A stretch of 64,000 nt of DNA from Nakamurella flava (GTDB taxonomy: Bacteria > Actinomycetota > Actinomycetes > Mycobacteriales > Nakamurellaceae), in NCBI RefSeq assembly GCF_005298075.1, contig NZ_SZZH01000001.1, forward strand, positions 1,488,001-1,552,000, read 5' to 3'. Position numbers and translations under genes: made by a program. Below, one piece after another: positions 33,107-42,216 of the stretch (position 1 is the stretch's first letter; every line of letters begins with the position of its first letter). The notes below the pieces were generated by a model. The model was not told where the DNA came from and made no database searches. It saw only the letters and a program-made list of their open reading frames with translations.

Positions 33107-34180
33107 GTTCGCTCGCAACGGGTCTCGAACTCCTCAGGCACCGTCCGCGACGCTGAGATCGTCTCAGGCGACCGCAGCGACTCCCTTTCGACGATCGACT
33201 CGTCGAGACACCGACAACGCGTCAGATCGCGAATCAGCGCTCCGCAGAAAATCCACACCGTCGCGGTCTCGATCCCACTCACCGATCCCGCTCCGGAACA
33301 GATCGCACGGTCCAGACTCCCTTGCCGGCTACCGCCCCCACGATTCCCGCGCGGTCCATCCCGATCACCGAATCTCCACCGCCCCGCGTTCCGTCGCTCC
33401 TCGAACTCCTCGACCGTCGAACGCCGCTCACCGCGATCGCGCCGCCCGAGTTCTCGCCGACCGTCGTCAACGCCCGAGCCGCGCCTCAGAACCAACAGCA
33501 ACCGCGAAGCGCGCGAGCGCAGCGAGCGAGGCGTCGCCAGGTCGACCGATACAGAGGAGGGGCCTGATGAACCTGAGGTTCGCGGTCGACGAGTCCTCGT
33601 GGAGTCGCCGGGGAGAGCGATCGCGACAGCGAGCGGTCTGGAGGCGACGGGAACGAGGACGAGGAGAATCGGGAGGAGATGCCCGTAGCTCTGATCCTCC
33701 ATCGCGGGGGTCTCGGGGGCGGCAGCCCCTGAGGGGACTCCATCATGGGGACCGAGATGATGACCGATCCGAGTGGCTTCTCAATCACCGGTCATACAGC
33801 AGAGACTGACATAACAGACAACAACAGGAACAGCAGTATGAAGGACAAAATAATTATCGGAGGAAGAAGATCTAAAGGTGAGGGTCGAGACTACCTACGC
33901 AAATGGGCCCCTGAACTTAAGTTGGAGCTCTATAGGTCGAGGGTCTACGACTCGTGATCTCTCGATCGGCGAAACCGGCACAAACGAGGTAACCAAAGGA
34001 TCTGACCTCCCGGTTCTACGGTCACAAACGAACAACGACATGCCGGTCGGTGAAGGGAATGATCCTTGTCGCGCCGCTCCCCGCTTACAGATGCGGACGC
34101 TTTCGATCATTCCTTGAACTCGTTGCCAACGGACACGCAGCCTACTTGAGCCAGCCGGCATTCCCCGCTAACCCCCAGGA
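33107..34180. other. 1.07-kb stretch without a convincing gene
   Basis: Both strands have reading frames here, but their composition (runs of Arg, Ser and Pro) is that of chance frames. Two weak candidates remain: 33567-33809 (+), 80 residues with GAGGAGGGG before its ATG but very Arg-rich, and 33745-33957 (+), 70 residues. From about 33780 the GC content drops. A 9-bp inverted repeat GGAATGATC/GATCATTCC lies at 34056-34064 and 34105-34113. The region may hold an origin, an RNA gene or decayed genes; none can be shown. Confidence 0.5.
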
Positions 34181-35194
34181 CTACAACGCCGGACGTGCTA
34201 GCGGAGGCTCGGCATTATTAGATCGCTGACTCGACGAGGTCACCATCTGGTCGATGCGTTCGATCACAGATGGTTTCACCTTGCCGAGCACCACCGCCTG
34301 CACCAGCACCGAGTTGGAACGCCGACTCTTGGTGAACCCCTTCGCCACCAGCGCGAAGACAACTCCCATACTGACGAGGCCGTATAACACGCCCACATCT
34401 TGTGGGACCGCCGGCGTGTAGACGATGAACGCGACGACGATGGACAAGCAAGCCAGCGCGGGGGCGACGCTGAGTCTAAACTCTGCCTCCGCTCTCAGTC
34501 TGTCGTACTCGTCATACAGGTCCTTGTCGGCAACCTGCAGACGCACCGCGATGGTTTCGGTGTTCGCGAACAGATCCCCAATGATGAGATCGCGGACAAG
34601 ATCTCCGTATGTGTCGAGATGAGCTTCGCCCGGTTGCATCGACTGGATATCCCGCAGGGCGTTCTCACGCTCCTGAGTGAGCTGTCGCAGAGTCTTGCGC
34701 TGCATCACCTTTTCGACATACCACCTGTATGAGCGCCGGTACCACCGTCTCCGATGCAGCCACCGAGTGACTAGCGACCCTTTCATGGTTGGATTCCGTT
34801 GAGAGCGGAGGCGCTTCAGCACATGGTCGACCGGCACGCGGACATCAGCGAGACGCCGTTGTAGATCGGCGACGTAGTCCTTGGTGTCAGACCAATCGTC
34901 GAGACCGATGACCCGGATGTCCGCCCATCGACTGAGGCCGGTGAACTTCACCTTGTACCGCGTCGAGACCATCAACAAGCTACCCACCACGTAGGCGATG
35001 AAGGACAACGCCGCCACCAGTGAGCCGGTGCCCAGGAGGCCATCCAGCTTCAGGATCGCCCCCACGACGCCGGTGGCTTGATCCGCCGACGGGATCTTGT
35101 CCCAGATCAACAGCCACAGCACGACCAGGTAGATGTATCCGGTGGCGAGCGGGGTACGAAGCTCGCGGAGCCCGGGAAGAATGCTTGCCAACAT
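34181..35194 (-). CDS. Membrane protein with four segments, unknown
   Basis: A 337-residue protein with two membrane segments near the N terminus (about 20-36 and 53-76), a large cytoplasmic basic and helical middle (about 80-250, including RRRWYRRSYRWYVEKVMQRK), and two segments near 255-300. The arrangement resembles membrane effectors of some anti-phage systems, but no domain is recognised. GGAGGG precedes the ATG at 35192-35194. It is divergent from the excisionase-like gene. Confidence 0.65.
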   Translation of the reverse strand: MLASILPGLRELRTPLATGYIYLVVLWLLIWDKIPSADQATGVVGAILKLDGLLGTGSLVAALSFIAYVVGSLLMVSTRYKVKFTGLSRWADIRVIGLDDWSDTKDYVADLQRRLADVRVPVDHVLKRLRSQRNPTMKGSLVTRWLHRRRWYRRSYRWYVEKVMQRKTLRQLTQERENALRDIQSMQPGEAHLDTYGDLVRDLIIGDLFANTETIAVRLQVADKDLYDEYDRLRAEAEFRLSVAPALACLSIVVAFIVYTPAVPQDVGVLYGLVSMGVVFALVAKGFTKSRRSNSVLVQAVVLGKVKPSVIERIDQMVTSSSQRSNNAEPPLARPAL

Positions 35195-35444
35195 CAGCCG
35201 CACCCTCCGGCAATGACCGCCGCTGCTCCTGGTCGTTCTCCTACAGCCATCCTGGCCAACCCGATCACACCCCAGCGCATCCACCGATCATGTCACCGGC
35301 TCCCCCGCTACTGCCGACCGAGAGGACACCGCGTGGAGGCGGCGGCAGCCAAGTCGAGTAGGCCGCGGTTGGTCGCCACTCGCCGGGGGGACTCGAAGCC
35401 AGACACGAACCGTCTCGATGGGGTCGGTCACTACCGTTTTCGGC

Positions 35445-35696
35445 ATGTCCTCCCCCACGCCGCCGGCCAGCCCAAGGTTCCTCACCCTCACCCAGGCAGC
35501 GGAGGAACTCAACGTAACGATGAGCCAGATCTACGCGCTCGTCCGCTCCGGGGACCTCGTCGGCATCCAGATCGGCGGCCGTAACCAGTGGCGCGTCGAG
35601 CGGTCCAAGCTCGAGGAGTACATCGACCGCGCGTATCAGCGGACCGCCGAGAACCTCAAGGACCTCCCGGCGGCCCTACCCGGCGACACCGCGTAG
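35445..35696 (+). CDS. Excisionase-like helix-turn-helix protein
   Basis: 83 residues with the MerR-type HTH_17 pattern FLTLTQAAEELNVTMSQIYA, RSGDLVGIQIGGRNQWRV and a closing SKLEEYID helix. Such proteins act as recombination directionality factors or small regulators in integrative elements. For serine recombinases the directionality factor need not be of this type, so the partner could equally be the tyrosine recombinase. The start is placed at 35445; the reading frame opens at 35418. Confidence 0.75.
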   Translation: MSSPTPPASPRFLTLTQAAEELNVTMSQIYALVRSGDLVGIQIGGRNQWRVERSKLEEYIDRAYQRTAENLKDLPAALPGDTA

Positions 35697-35736
35697 GGCC
35701 GAGTCGCCTTCGTTCCGACACCAGCAGCAGTTCACC

Positions 35737-36744
35737 CTATTCGCTTGACTCCTCGCCCGGCAGTCCTGACGGGCGACCCTGCATTCTAGCGAAGTCCCTG
35801 ATCAGCGTATCGATGTGCGAACCCGACACTTGAATCTCGCGATCCCTCCTCTTGGGAACCTCCCTCCCCGCAAACGGTTGATCGTCTGGGTGATGGAACG
35901 CCTCTCGACGGGCGTTGCGCAGCGTGTAGTCGTTGATCAGTCGAGCCCGCGCTGAATTACCGGCGAGCCGTTGGTCCTCTCCCTCCCCTCCGACCTTGCC
36001 CAGTACCAGGCAGGCCCGACGCCCCACAGGCACGATCAGTTCGCGCGCCATTCCGAATCCTGCATTTGAGTAAAAACCCGTGGTCTCATCCGACACACAG
36101 ATGACGGGAGAGTCTGACGTTCCCAGCACCTTGCGCTCCCAAAGAATCAGGGCCCAGGGTCCGCGACCCATCACCAGGTTCGTCGTCCCTTCGAGGCCGT
36201 CGAGGAGGTAGCGCAGGTGCGCGTGTCGATCCACAGCGAAGGTGTCCGCGGTAACCAAGGCGTTCGCCCTCAGCTCTTCAACTTGAGCGTCGGAGGCGTC
36301 GTCGGACAGACCCAACATCTCGCGAACTTGGTCGGTCGACATCACCCCCAACTCCAACTTCCCGATGGAGCGGGTGATCTCCTCGATTCCTGACCGGGTC
36401 GACTGCGAGCGGAGGTACTGCAGAGCGACGAAGGTTGCCAACCAGAACCGGTCTTCGTCGCTCGGAGGCCACGCGCCCTGGTCCACCACCCTGGTCAGCG
36501 CGGGAGCGATGTCTGCCTCGATCCCCGCGAGTGCGTCCTCTAACGCGTCGGGCCGCAGCTCGGGGTGCTCCAAGCGGTAGAAGTCCGTCTGAACGGTGGC
36601 GTCCTTCGTCGGGATCGTTCTCACTTCACCGCCCCCGAGCGGAACGCGGGTAATCATCCTCTTCTCGTCCGCGAACCTCCGGAGGTAGAAGTTCGGTACG
36701 ACGTGGTGCCGCCGCTTGACGGGGCCTTCCCCGTCAGTCGACAT
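35737..36744 (-). CDS. DUF4238 family protein
   Basis: A 335-residue soluble protein opening with the DUF4238 signature RRHHVVPNFYLRRFAD and continuing with WLATFVALQYLRSQ and SDSPVICVSDE. The family is widespread in mobile and defence-rich regions, but its function is not established. The start overlaps the end of the upstream gene by 11 bp, with GAGG upstream, so the two are coupled. Confidence 0.78.
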   Translation of the reverse strand: MSTDGEGPVKRRHHVVPNFYLRRFADEKRMITRVPLGGGEVRTIPTKDATVQTDFYRLEHPELRPDALEDALAGIEADIAPALTRVVDQGAWPPSDEDRFWLATFVALQYLRSQSTRSGIEEITRSIGKLELGVMSTDQVREMLGLSDDASDAQVEELRANALVTADTFAVDRHAHLRYLLDGLEGTTNLVMGRGPWALILWERKVLGTSDSPVICVSDETTGFYSNAGFGMARELIVPVGRRACLVLGKVGGEGEDQRLAGNSARARLINDYTLRNARREAFHHPDDQPFAGREVPKRRDREIQVSGSHIDTLIRDFARMQGRPSGLPGEESSE

Positions 36745-37558
36745 CGTCGTCGCCTCTCTCCTCTGCGGCCTTGAGGAAGGCATACACGGCCATCCCCGCG
36801 ACCGCGACGGTGGTCCCCAGGTCCGCGACGAAGTCCCCCGGCAAACGGTTCGTGGTGCCGGCCACCATCGTCGGCCAGGCGAAGGCGTGCGATACCCCGG
36901 AGTAGGTGTTGAAGATCCAAACGAGATGCTCTGACCGGGTAGTTGCGTGCTCCTCTTCCTCGCCGCCTGCTGCACGCATCATGTCCCCGACGACATCGGC
37001 CGCCAACTCGACCATCTCGATCTCGGTAAAAGCTCTTTTCCCCTCCGCCTGTAGCTCCGCGTGACGCCTCTCGTGAAGCTCTATCACCTGACGCGGGGGC
37101 ACCAGCGCGCGCAGTCTCTTGAACTCGGCGGCCCGCCGGTACAGATGGCCCAAGCTTCGGGACTCCTGCATCATCACCCGGAGGGTGTTCTCCCGAGCTT
37201 GCTCGACGTCATCCGGTCCGACGAGCACCAGCAGCCGACATGACGCCAGGAGCGCCGTCCGACACAGGATGGCCAGAGACTCCGGGCTCGTGGGCACGCC
37301 CGAGGTGATCAGTGTGGAAACGGTGTCCAGCGCCCCCCGCAATCCCGACACCGCGCACGCCATCGTTCGGCGGACGTCGACGTGGGGCTCGGGCAGGTCG
37401 GCGATCAGCCGGCCGATCTTGCTACCCGGCCGGTGCCAAATCTCGGGATCCGCCGCCACGTCATCGATCTGCTGACCGAGTTGCCGGATCTCCTCCAGCA
37501 CAACGAACAACCGCTCCCGCGCTCCGGGCTCATCCAGTCCTAGATCCATCACCATCAT
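36734..37558 (-). CDS. Helical protein with C-terminal membrane segment, partner of the DUF4238 gene
   Basis: 274 residues, almost all helical, with a HERRHAELQAEGKR segment, a TYSGVSHAFAW motif near 228 and a weak membrane segment (about 248-265, TTVAVAGMAVYAF). The family is not recognised. Overlap with the DUF4238 gene points to a two-gene module. The YSGVSHA segment recalls the closing part of some helical HEPN-like proteins, but no Rx4H motif is clear. Confidence 0.6.
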   Translation of the reverse strand: MMVMDLGLDEPGARERLFVVLEEIRQLGQQIDDVAADPEIWHRPGSKIGRLIADLPEPHVDVRRTMACAVSGLRGALDTVSTLITSGVPTSPESLAILCRTALLASCRLLVLVGPDDVEQARENTLRVMMQESRSLGHLYRRAAEFKRLRALVPPRQVIELHERRHAELQAEGKRAFTEIEMVELAADVVGDMMRAAGGEEEEHATTRSEHLVWIFNTYSGVSHAFAWPTMVAGTTNRLPGDFVADLGTTVAVAGMAVYAFLKAAEERGDDDVD

Positions 37559-37850
37559 CGGACCGTACCTAGCCAGCCGAAGACTGATGCCCGATTTGCC
37601 GGGTTACACCTCTTCGGGCGGATCACCGTCAACCGGGTTGACACGACCGGCGACTCCCGGATGGGATACGCGACGAGCCCACGGGTCGTGCGGGCCCGTC
37701 TCGGGCGTCTCAGATCCCCGTTGAGCGCCGCACTTCGATCTAGCGTCTCGTAACGTCGACGATCGAGACTTATTCGCTCACAGACGCTCTCAGCTCGACC
37801 GCGATCCCCAGTTCGCCAGGCAACCGCGAGACATGAGCCAGAGGTACCCG

Positions 37851-38456
37851 ATGAACCCAGATCCAGTCTTCGCCGACACCCTGTCCGTGTCGTTCCGGTC
37901 CGCCGGGGACTTCCGTATGCCGGACAGCAACCCGCCCGGTACACCCGACGAGACCGCGGGGGTGCTCTTCACCGGTTCCACAGAATTCGATCGGTCCGAG
38001 TTGCGCCAGGTGGTCGAGCAGGTCACCCAAGGATCCGCCATCCGACGGGTGGAGGACCGGTACACCTACGTCGATGCAGGTGCCGACTACTCCGAACTTC
38101 AGTTCATCGTGGACTTCGGAGTTCCACTCCTCGAGTTCGCGGCTATTCAGCCGGTGGTCGCGTACCTCCGTCGGAAGTACCGGAGGCACGCCGAGGAGAA
38201 GCTCGCCAGGACCGCCGCAGACACCACCGACGAGCAGTTCGAGTCGGTCGCCGTCAAGGTGATCACGGAGCGGTACACGCTCCCTCGTGATCAGGTCTCC
38301 GCCGCCCTCACCGAACGGGGCTCGGACGGCACCGCGGCCATCGAGGTCGCGGTCGCCGCTCCGGATAGCCGCCGATTCGAAGTACACGTCCGGGTCTCCG
38401 ATGACGGTATCACCGAGTTCTGTACGAGGCGGATCACATCAGGCGGGACTCGGTAG
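37851..38456 (+). CDS. Hypothetical protein
   Basis: 201 residues. A central segment VDFGVPLLEFAAIQPVVAYLRRKYRRHAEEKLAR resembles the hydrophobic-then-basic region of small element-encoded proteins, and the C terminus is a beta-rich domain ending TEFCTRRI. No family recognised. AGAGGT precedes the chosen ATG; another ATG lies six codons upstream at 37833. Confidence 0.5.
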   Translation: MNPDPVFADTLSVSFRSAGDFRMPDSNPPGTPDETAGVLFTGSTEFDRSELRQVVEQVTQGSAIRRVEDRYTYVDAGADYSELQFIVDFGVPLLEFAAIQPVVAYLRRKYRRHAEEKLARTAADTTDEQFESVAVKVITERYTLPRDQVSAALTERGSDGTAAIEVAVAAPDSRRFEVHVRVSDDGITEFCTRRITSGGTR

Positions 38457-38493
38457 CATCGATACCCCACACCGACTTGGATATGATCAGCCG

Positions 38494-38748
38494 GTGATCG
38501 TGGACAGAATTTGTTCCGTGCCCCGGTGTGGTCGGATAGCGGACTACATCACCCCTCAGGATTTGTGCCAAACTCATTATGCCCGTCTGCATCGGAGCGG
38601 CGACATACAAGAGGATCGCCCGGTCGGCAAGCCCGGGCCGGTGCCTCGAGAGGGGTGCGAGGTCGGAGGATGCGATTCTCCCCACTACGCGAAAGGTTAT
38701 TGCAATCGCCACTGGCGACAGGACCGCGCCTGGCGCTTGGGCCAGTAA
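38494..38748 (+). CDS. Small zinc-finger protein, HNH-like cysteine pattern
   Basis: 84 residues from a GTG start with two similar halves: CSVPRCGRIA...LCQTHYARLHRSGD and CEVGGCDSPHYAKGYCNRHW. Each is a Cx4C...Cx2H finger seen in phage HNH-type and DNA-binding proteins. The HNH catalytic core itself is missing. Probable nucleic-acid-binding protein. Confidence 0.6.
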   Translation: MIVDRICSVPRCGRIADYITPQDLCQTHYARLHRSGDIQEDRPVGKPGPVPREGCEVGGCDSPHYAKGYCNRHWRQDRAWRLGQ

Positions 38749-38975
38749 CCCAGCATGTCGGGAGAGAACAAGCGACTGGATCTCGTTTCACTGCCCGAGC
38801 GGCGCTCCCAGATCGCCGCTGAGACCCGATCTACGTCAGACGCGTCTCGATCGTCTACCCTGACGATCTTCTCTCGCATAGACGCTCTCAGCGCTAGCGC
38901 TTGTCTCGACCGCTAGTCGACAGACCGATCCATCGTCATTCCCTGACAACACGCCGGGTGACAGCGGAGCCTGCC

Positions 38976-40223
38976 TCAGTCAAGCAGGGTCATCCTGTCC
39001 CAATCGTCCTCGCGATCAGATCGACCGTGTATCAGTCGATCCTGCATCCGCTCACTCTCGGCCCGTAGATCCGCCGCTCGTCTTTTCAGTTGCTCGGCGT
39101 CCCGCACCATGGATCGCGCAAGCGCGATCGAGTCCACCGCACCCGGCACCCACGAATCGTCCGTCCTTCGAGGTTGCTCCCGGTCCCACTCCGGTTCCTC
39201 TACCGGCCACGGGTCCGCATCGTGGGCCATCGCGTCGACGTACCGTCCGGCCGGCCATTCGGCATCCCACGTCTGCGGCACCTCCGCCTCGGCCATCGGG
39301 TCCTTTGAGCGGAAATATCGCAAGAATGCCTCCTTCATCTTTTCTCGGTGTCGCCGCAGCCACCAGGCCAGCGGCCCTCGCAGCACCGCGTCTACCCGAT
39401 TGAACAGTCCTTCGCGAGTGCTTTCTTGGTATCGATCATAAGAGGTACTTTTCGCGACCAGATACTCAGATTCTATCTCCGCATCGATGTCCCACAGATC
39501 GGTCTCCTCCCTGCACATCAGGAAATCCGAGATCCACCCGGTCAGATGCTGAATCCCCTTGCTCAAGGAAAAGAGGTGGATCCCATCGGATACCTCCGCG
39601 ATTTCCTCATAAAGCTGCAGCGCACGCGCACGCGCCATCTGCACACTTGGATCATCCGAGTCCATCGCGGCGATCCCCAGAAGGTCTCCCCACGCCCACG
39701 AGGGATTATTCTCGGCCGAGTGAGGGTCATTCTTCTTGAAAAAGTAGGACACGTCATATCGGTCCAAAAACTTGATCAATACGGCTTCCGGTGCCACATA
39801 GCGGTCCTCACCGGTTACCTCACCCAGCGCCGCGCGGATCTCCTTCATCACGGCCGCCCGGAGGGCTTCCCGATACCGATCCCACGCGGGGTCATCCGCC
39901 GGGACGTTCTCCACCGGAAAGGCAAGCACATTCCGGTGCGGATGTATCCCGGGAATCTTCGCGGAAACTTCCCACATGTTCGCGGCGTATGCTCCGCCGA
40001 TCTGCTTCCCGCAACTCTGCATCACCCGTGTCAGCCTCGGTGACAGAATTTTCCAGAATTCCCTCCGCTGCTCCCTCTCCACGTGCGGCGGCGACACACA
40101 CATATAGAGGACCGGTACATCCTGATCCTCGCAGACGTAGGACAACGCAGTCAATGCCAGGTATCCCGGTCGCCGTCTTTTTCCACGGAATATGCGGCTT
40201 GCCCAGATCTTCCAGATACCCAT
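38976..40223 (-). CDS. Rolling-circle-type replication initiator (RepSA-like)
   Basis: The 415-residue frame shows the motif order of actinobacterial rolling-circle initiators. Motif I is the strand ending VLYMCVSPPH, and motif II is GIHPHRNVLAF, an HUH-like site with Asn where many relatives have a third His. A catalytic Tyr candidate lies in VSYFFKK, and LYEEIAEVSDGIHLFSLSKG matches a late conserved block. A stop codon lies right before the first ATG and no ribosome site is seen. The N-terminal part of the protein appears to be encoded in another frame upstream, so the gene may be frameshifted. Confidence 0.65.
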   Translation of the reverse strand: MGIWKIWASRIFRGKRRRPGYLALTALSYVCEDQDVPVLYMCVSPPHVEREQRREFWKILSPRLTRVMQSCGKQIGGAYAANMWEVSAKIPGIHPHRNVLAFPVENVPADDPAWDRYREALRAAVMKEIRAALGEVTGEDRYVAPEAVLIKFLDRYDVSYFFKKNDPHSAENNPSWAWGDLLGIAAMDSDDPSVQMARARALQLYEEIAEVSDGIHLFSLSKGIQHLTGWISDFLMCREETDLWDIDAEIESEYLVAKSTSYDRYQESTREGLFNRVDAVLRGPLAWWLRRHREKMKEAFLRYFRSKDPMAEAEVPQTWDAEWPAGRYVDAMAHDADPWPVEEPEWDREQPRRTDDSWVPGAVDSIALARSMVRDAEQLKRRAADLRAESERMQDRLIHGRSDREDDWDRMTLLD

Positions 40224-40515
40224 TTATCTGCGTGTGAGAAGACATTCGCAGAGCGTGCGGCAGAGGATCGTGCAGCTTCCGCTTGCCACGGGCGGTGATC
40301 TCGTTGCCCATCACCAGCGAGCAGAATTCGGCGGCGGCGAGGTCCACTCCCGCCACGCGGACGAAATCGCGCTCAGATCGATTCTCAGGCCCGCGAAGAC
40401 CAATAGAAGACGATCGCTTCGCTTTCGTCAGCTTGCGCCCCAGCAGCGCTCTCAGCGCTCTTCTTCGATATCTGACGACGCCGGGGGGAAGATCGACGCT
40501 GACAGTCACTGACAT
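40183..40515 (-). CDS. Probable N-terminal part of rep in another frame
   Basis: From the ATG at 40515 a frame of about 110 codons (MSVTVSVDLPPGVVRYRRR..., NRSERDFVRVAGVDLAA) has a coding-like high third-position GC. It fades near the run of five A residues on the minus strand at 40178-40182, exactly where the Rep frame becomes coding-like. A +1 shift there would fuse both into a protein of roughly 510 residues. Frame choice is inferred from composition. Confidence 0.45.
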
Positions 40516-40551
40516 GATCTCATCTCGTTTGAAGTGAATCGGAAATGTAGC

Positions 40552-41070
40552 TCACGCCGCGCACCATTCCATAAAACTCATCAACGGCCGCGGGTGCCGC
40601 TCTGCCCATTCCACGAAAAGCTGCTCACCGGTCCGCATCGGCTGTTTCCTGTCTCGAGGTCGCACCCCGAGAGGGCACCTCGGCCCGAAGAAGGGGAGCA
40701 AGAAGCGATCAGCCACTACCGATCCGCGCCACTCCTCCACCAGGCGCCAGGTAAAGCAGTCGGGGTTCACGCTCCCCAGCTGCCGGCCCACCTCGATGTC
40801 ACCGCCGTTGACCGCCACCGCCCACGGCTCCGGTAGGCCGAGCTCGAAGAGCAGATCCAGCCACCGAGCTTCCGTCAGCGGCTCGGAGATGACTAACCGT
40901 CGGTCCCCACCACCTGGTCCCCGCCGCGGTGATCCGGTGTCCCTCGGCGGGAGCAACGGCGTTCGGTCGCCATAACCTCCGGCAAGAACGACGTGGGCGG
41001 TCTCCTGACTCTCGACGAGGTAGATTTCGGGGCAGGGGACGAAGATCTCGCGCCTGAACCTTCTGGTCAT
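40552..41070 (-). CDS. Hypothetical protein
   Basis: 172 residues, opening MTRRFRREIFVPCPEIYLVE, with ISEPLTEARWLDLLFELGLP in the middle and MSFMEWCAA at the end. No family recognised. It lies just upstream of the rep N-terminal frame (36 bp) on the same strand, so it is probably in that transcript. TAGGAA precedes the chosen ATG. Confidence 0.5.
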   Translation of the reverse strand: MTRRFRREIFVPCPEIYLVESQETAHVVLAGGYGDRTPLLPPRDTGSPRRGPGGGDRRLVISEPLTEARWLDLLFELGLPEPWAVAVNGGDIEVGRQLGSVNPDCFTWRLVEEWRGSVVADRFLLPFFGPRCPLGVRPRDRKQPMRTGEQLFVEWAERHPRPLMSFMEWCAA

Positions 41071-41271
41071 TGTTGGTTTCCTATTCACTAGCTTCCAGGG
41101 CTAAGAATAGAATATCGACCGAATGACTATTTGAACAGTAATTGACTCGATTGGAATATCCGAGGGGCAATACGCTACTATCGAAAGAGTGTCGGGGCGG
41201 GCTGCTCCTCGTAGCTTCCAGGCGCGTTGGTTATATCCCGCCCCCACGCCCCAATCGGCGAGGGAGGCGAG

Positions 41272-41571
41272 ATGCCCAGGCATTCCAATCGACCCAGAAC
41301 TCGGGCTCCGGGCATCCCCCATGGGACACGCGCCGGGTATGTCTACCAAGGCTGCGGATGCCCCGAGTGTGTCGAGTGGAATCGAAAGGAAAAGGTCCGC
41401 GCCGAAGCAACGACCAGCCGCCAGATACGGATTCGGCTACACCGTATCCAGCGGCTGGACGCGCAACGCGAGGTGGCCGTGGCAGAGATTTCGGAGTTGC
41501 TCGCCATCGGTGATCCATCGGTGACGCAGGCGACCCTCCGGCAGGTCCACGCCACACTAAATCTTGCCTAG
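41272..41571 (+). CDS. Small phage/element protein with HGTRxGY-CxC motif
   Basis: 99 residues. The N terminus has PHGTRAGYVYQGCGCPECVEWN, split here as HGTRAGY and CGCPEC, a signature seen in many small actinophage proteins of unknown role; a helical C terminus follows. GGGAGGCGAG before the ATG is a good ribosome site. Its stop shares CTAG with the stop of the opposing frame at 41568. Confidence 0.65.
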   Translation: MPRHSNRPRTRAPGIPHGTRAGYVYQGCGCPECVEWNRKEKVRAEATTSRQIRIRLHRIQRLDAQREVAVAEISELLAIGDPSVTQATLRQVHATLNLA

Positions 41572-41975
41572 AGCATCCCGCGGGCTTTCGCTTCAGCTTC
41601 GTGGTGCGCCCGTCGCTGTGGCCGCGCGTGCCGCCCGGGGCTCAGCGGCGCCGGTTCCAGCGTCGCGCACCCGATCGGCTCCTCCGCCTCGGGATCCGGT
41701 CCTGCTGGGTCACCCAACAGGCACAACTGGCACCGCCCCCACGGATCGGACGGAGCGGGGAGGAAGGCAATCCTCACAGTGCGCTGGATCTTCCTTCGAC
41801 TTTGCTCTCCTGACCATCTTGTCTCCTCAGGGCGGGGAATCGGATGGACGGAAGAATGGACCCGCATAACGCCCCGAAGCAAGCTATCAGTGCAAAGTTG
41901 CGCCGACCCGTTAGACTTTTCATCGTAGATTTCTAAGACATCGGACCTTTCAGGTAGGATGGCCGCATCGGGCAT
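41568..41975 (-). CDS. Possible small Cys-containing protein
   Basis: A 135-codon frame ending RRAHHEAEAKARGML with a CQLC pair (DPWGRCQLCLLGDP). The stop overlaps that of the convergent gene in CTAG, a compact arrangement typical of real element genes. The N-terminal part is not coding-like, so translation may begin lower down. Low confidence. Confidence 0.3.
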   Translation of the reverse strand: MPDAAILPERSDVLEIYDEKSNGSAQLCTDSLLRGVMRVHSSVHPIPRPEETRWSGEQSRRKIQRTVRIAFLPAPSDPWGRCQLCLLGDPAGPDPEAEEPIGCATLEPAPLSPGRHARPQRRAHHEAEAKARGML

Positions 41976-42021
41976 GTAGTACTATTCTCAGATAGCATTG
42001 CTAAGGATGTAGGACTATTCT
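41974..42021. repeat. Pair of 15-bp direct repeats in an AT-rich spacer
   Basis: ATGTAGTACTATTCT at 41974-41988 and ATGTAGGACTATTCT at 42007-42021 match at 14 of 15 bases, 33 bp apart, about three helical turns. They lie in the gene-free, AT-rich stretch before the 42217 gene and may be an operator. The rest of 41976-42216 holds nothing else recognisable. Confidence 0.6.
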
Positions 42022-42216
42022 ACGAAGGCCCCCGGCCACGGCCGCAGGATGCGCTACGATCCAAGCGTCGATCTCACGACCCCCCGGGGTCCCGCCGCGA
42101 ACGCCGCAGGTCGAGATCCGCCCCGTATGTCAGACAATGAACAGACGTCGTCAGATTCCAGTTGAGGGCCAGCGATACCGCGCACCGGGAACGCGGAGCC
42201 TCTCAACGGAAGGGCC

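Noticed and set aside
33031-33809. Overlapping frames of 223 and 248 codons on opposite strands
   Set aside because: Both are dominated by Arg and Ser with no domain pattern; neither shows a coding-like third position.
40150-40223. Programmed -1 slippage at the A-run in rep
   Set aside because: The frame change needed is +1, not -1, so a classic slippery heptamer does not explain it.
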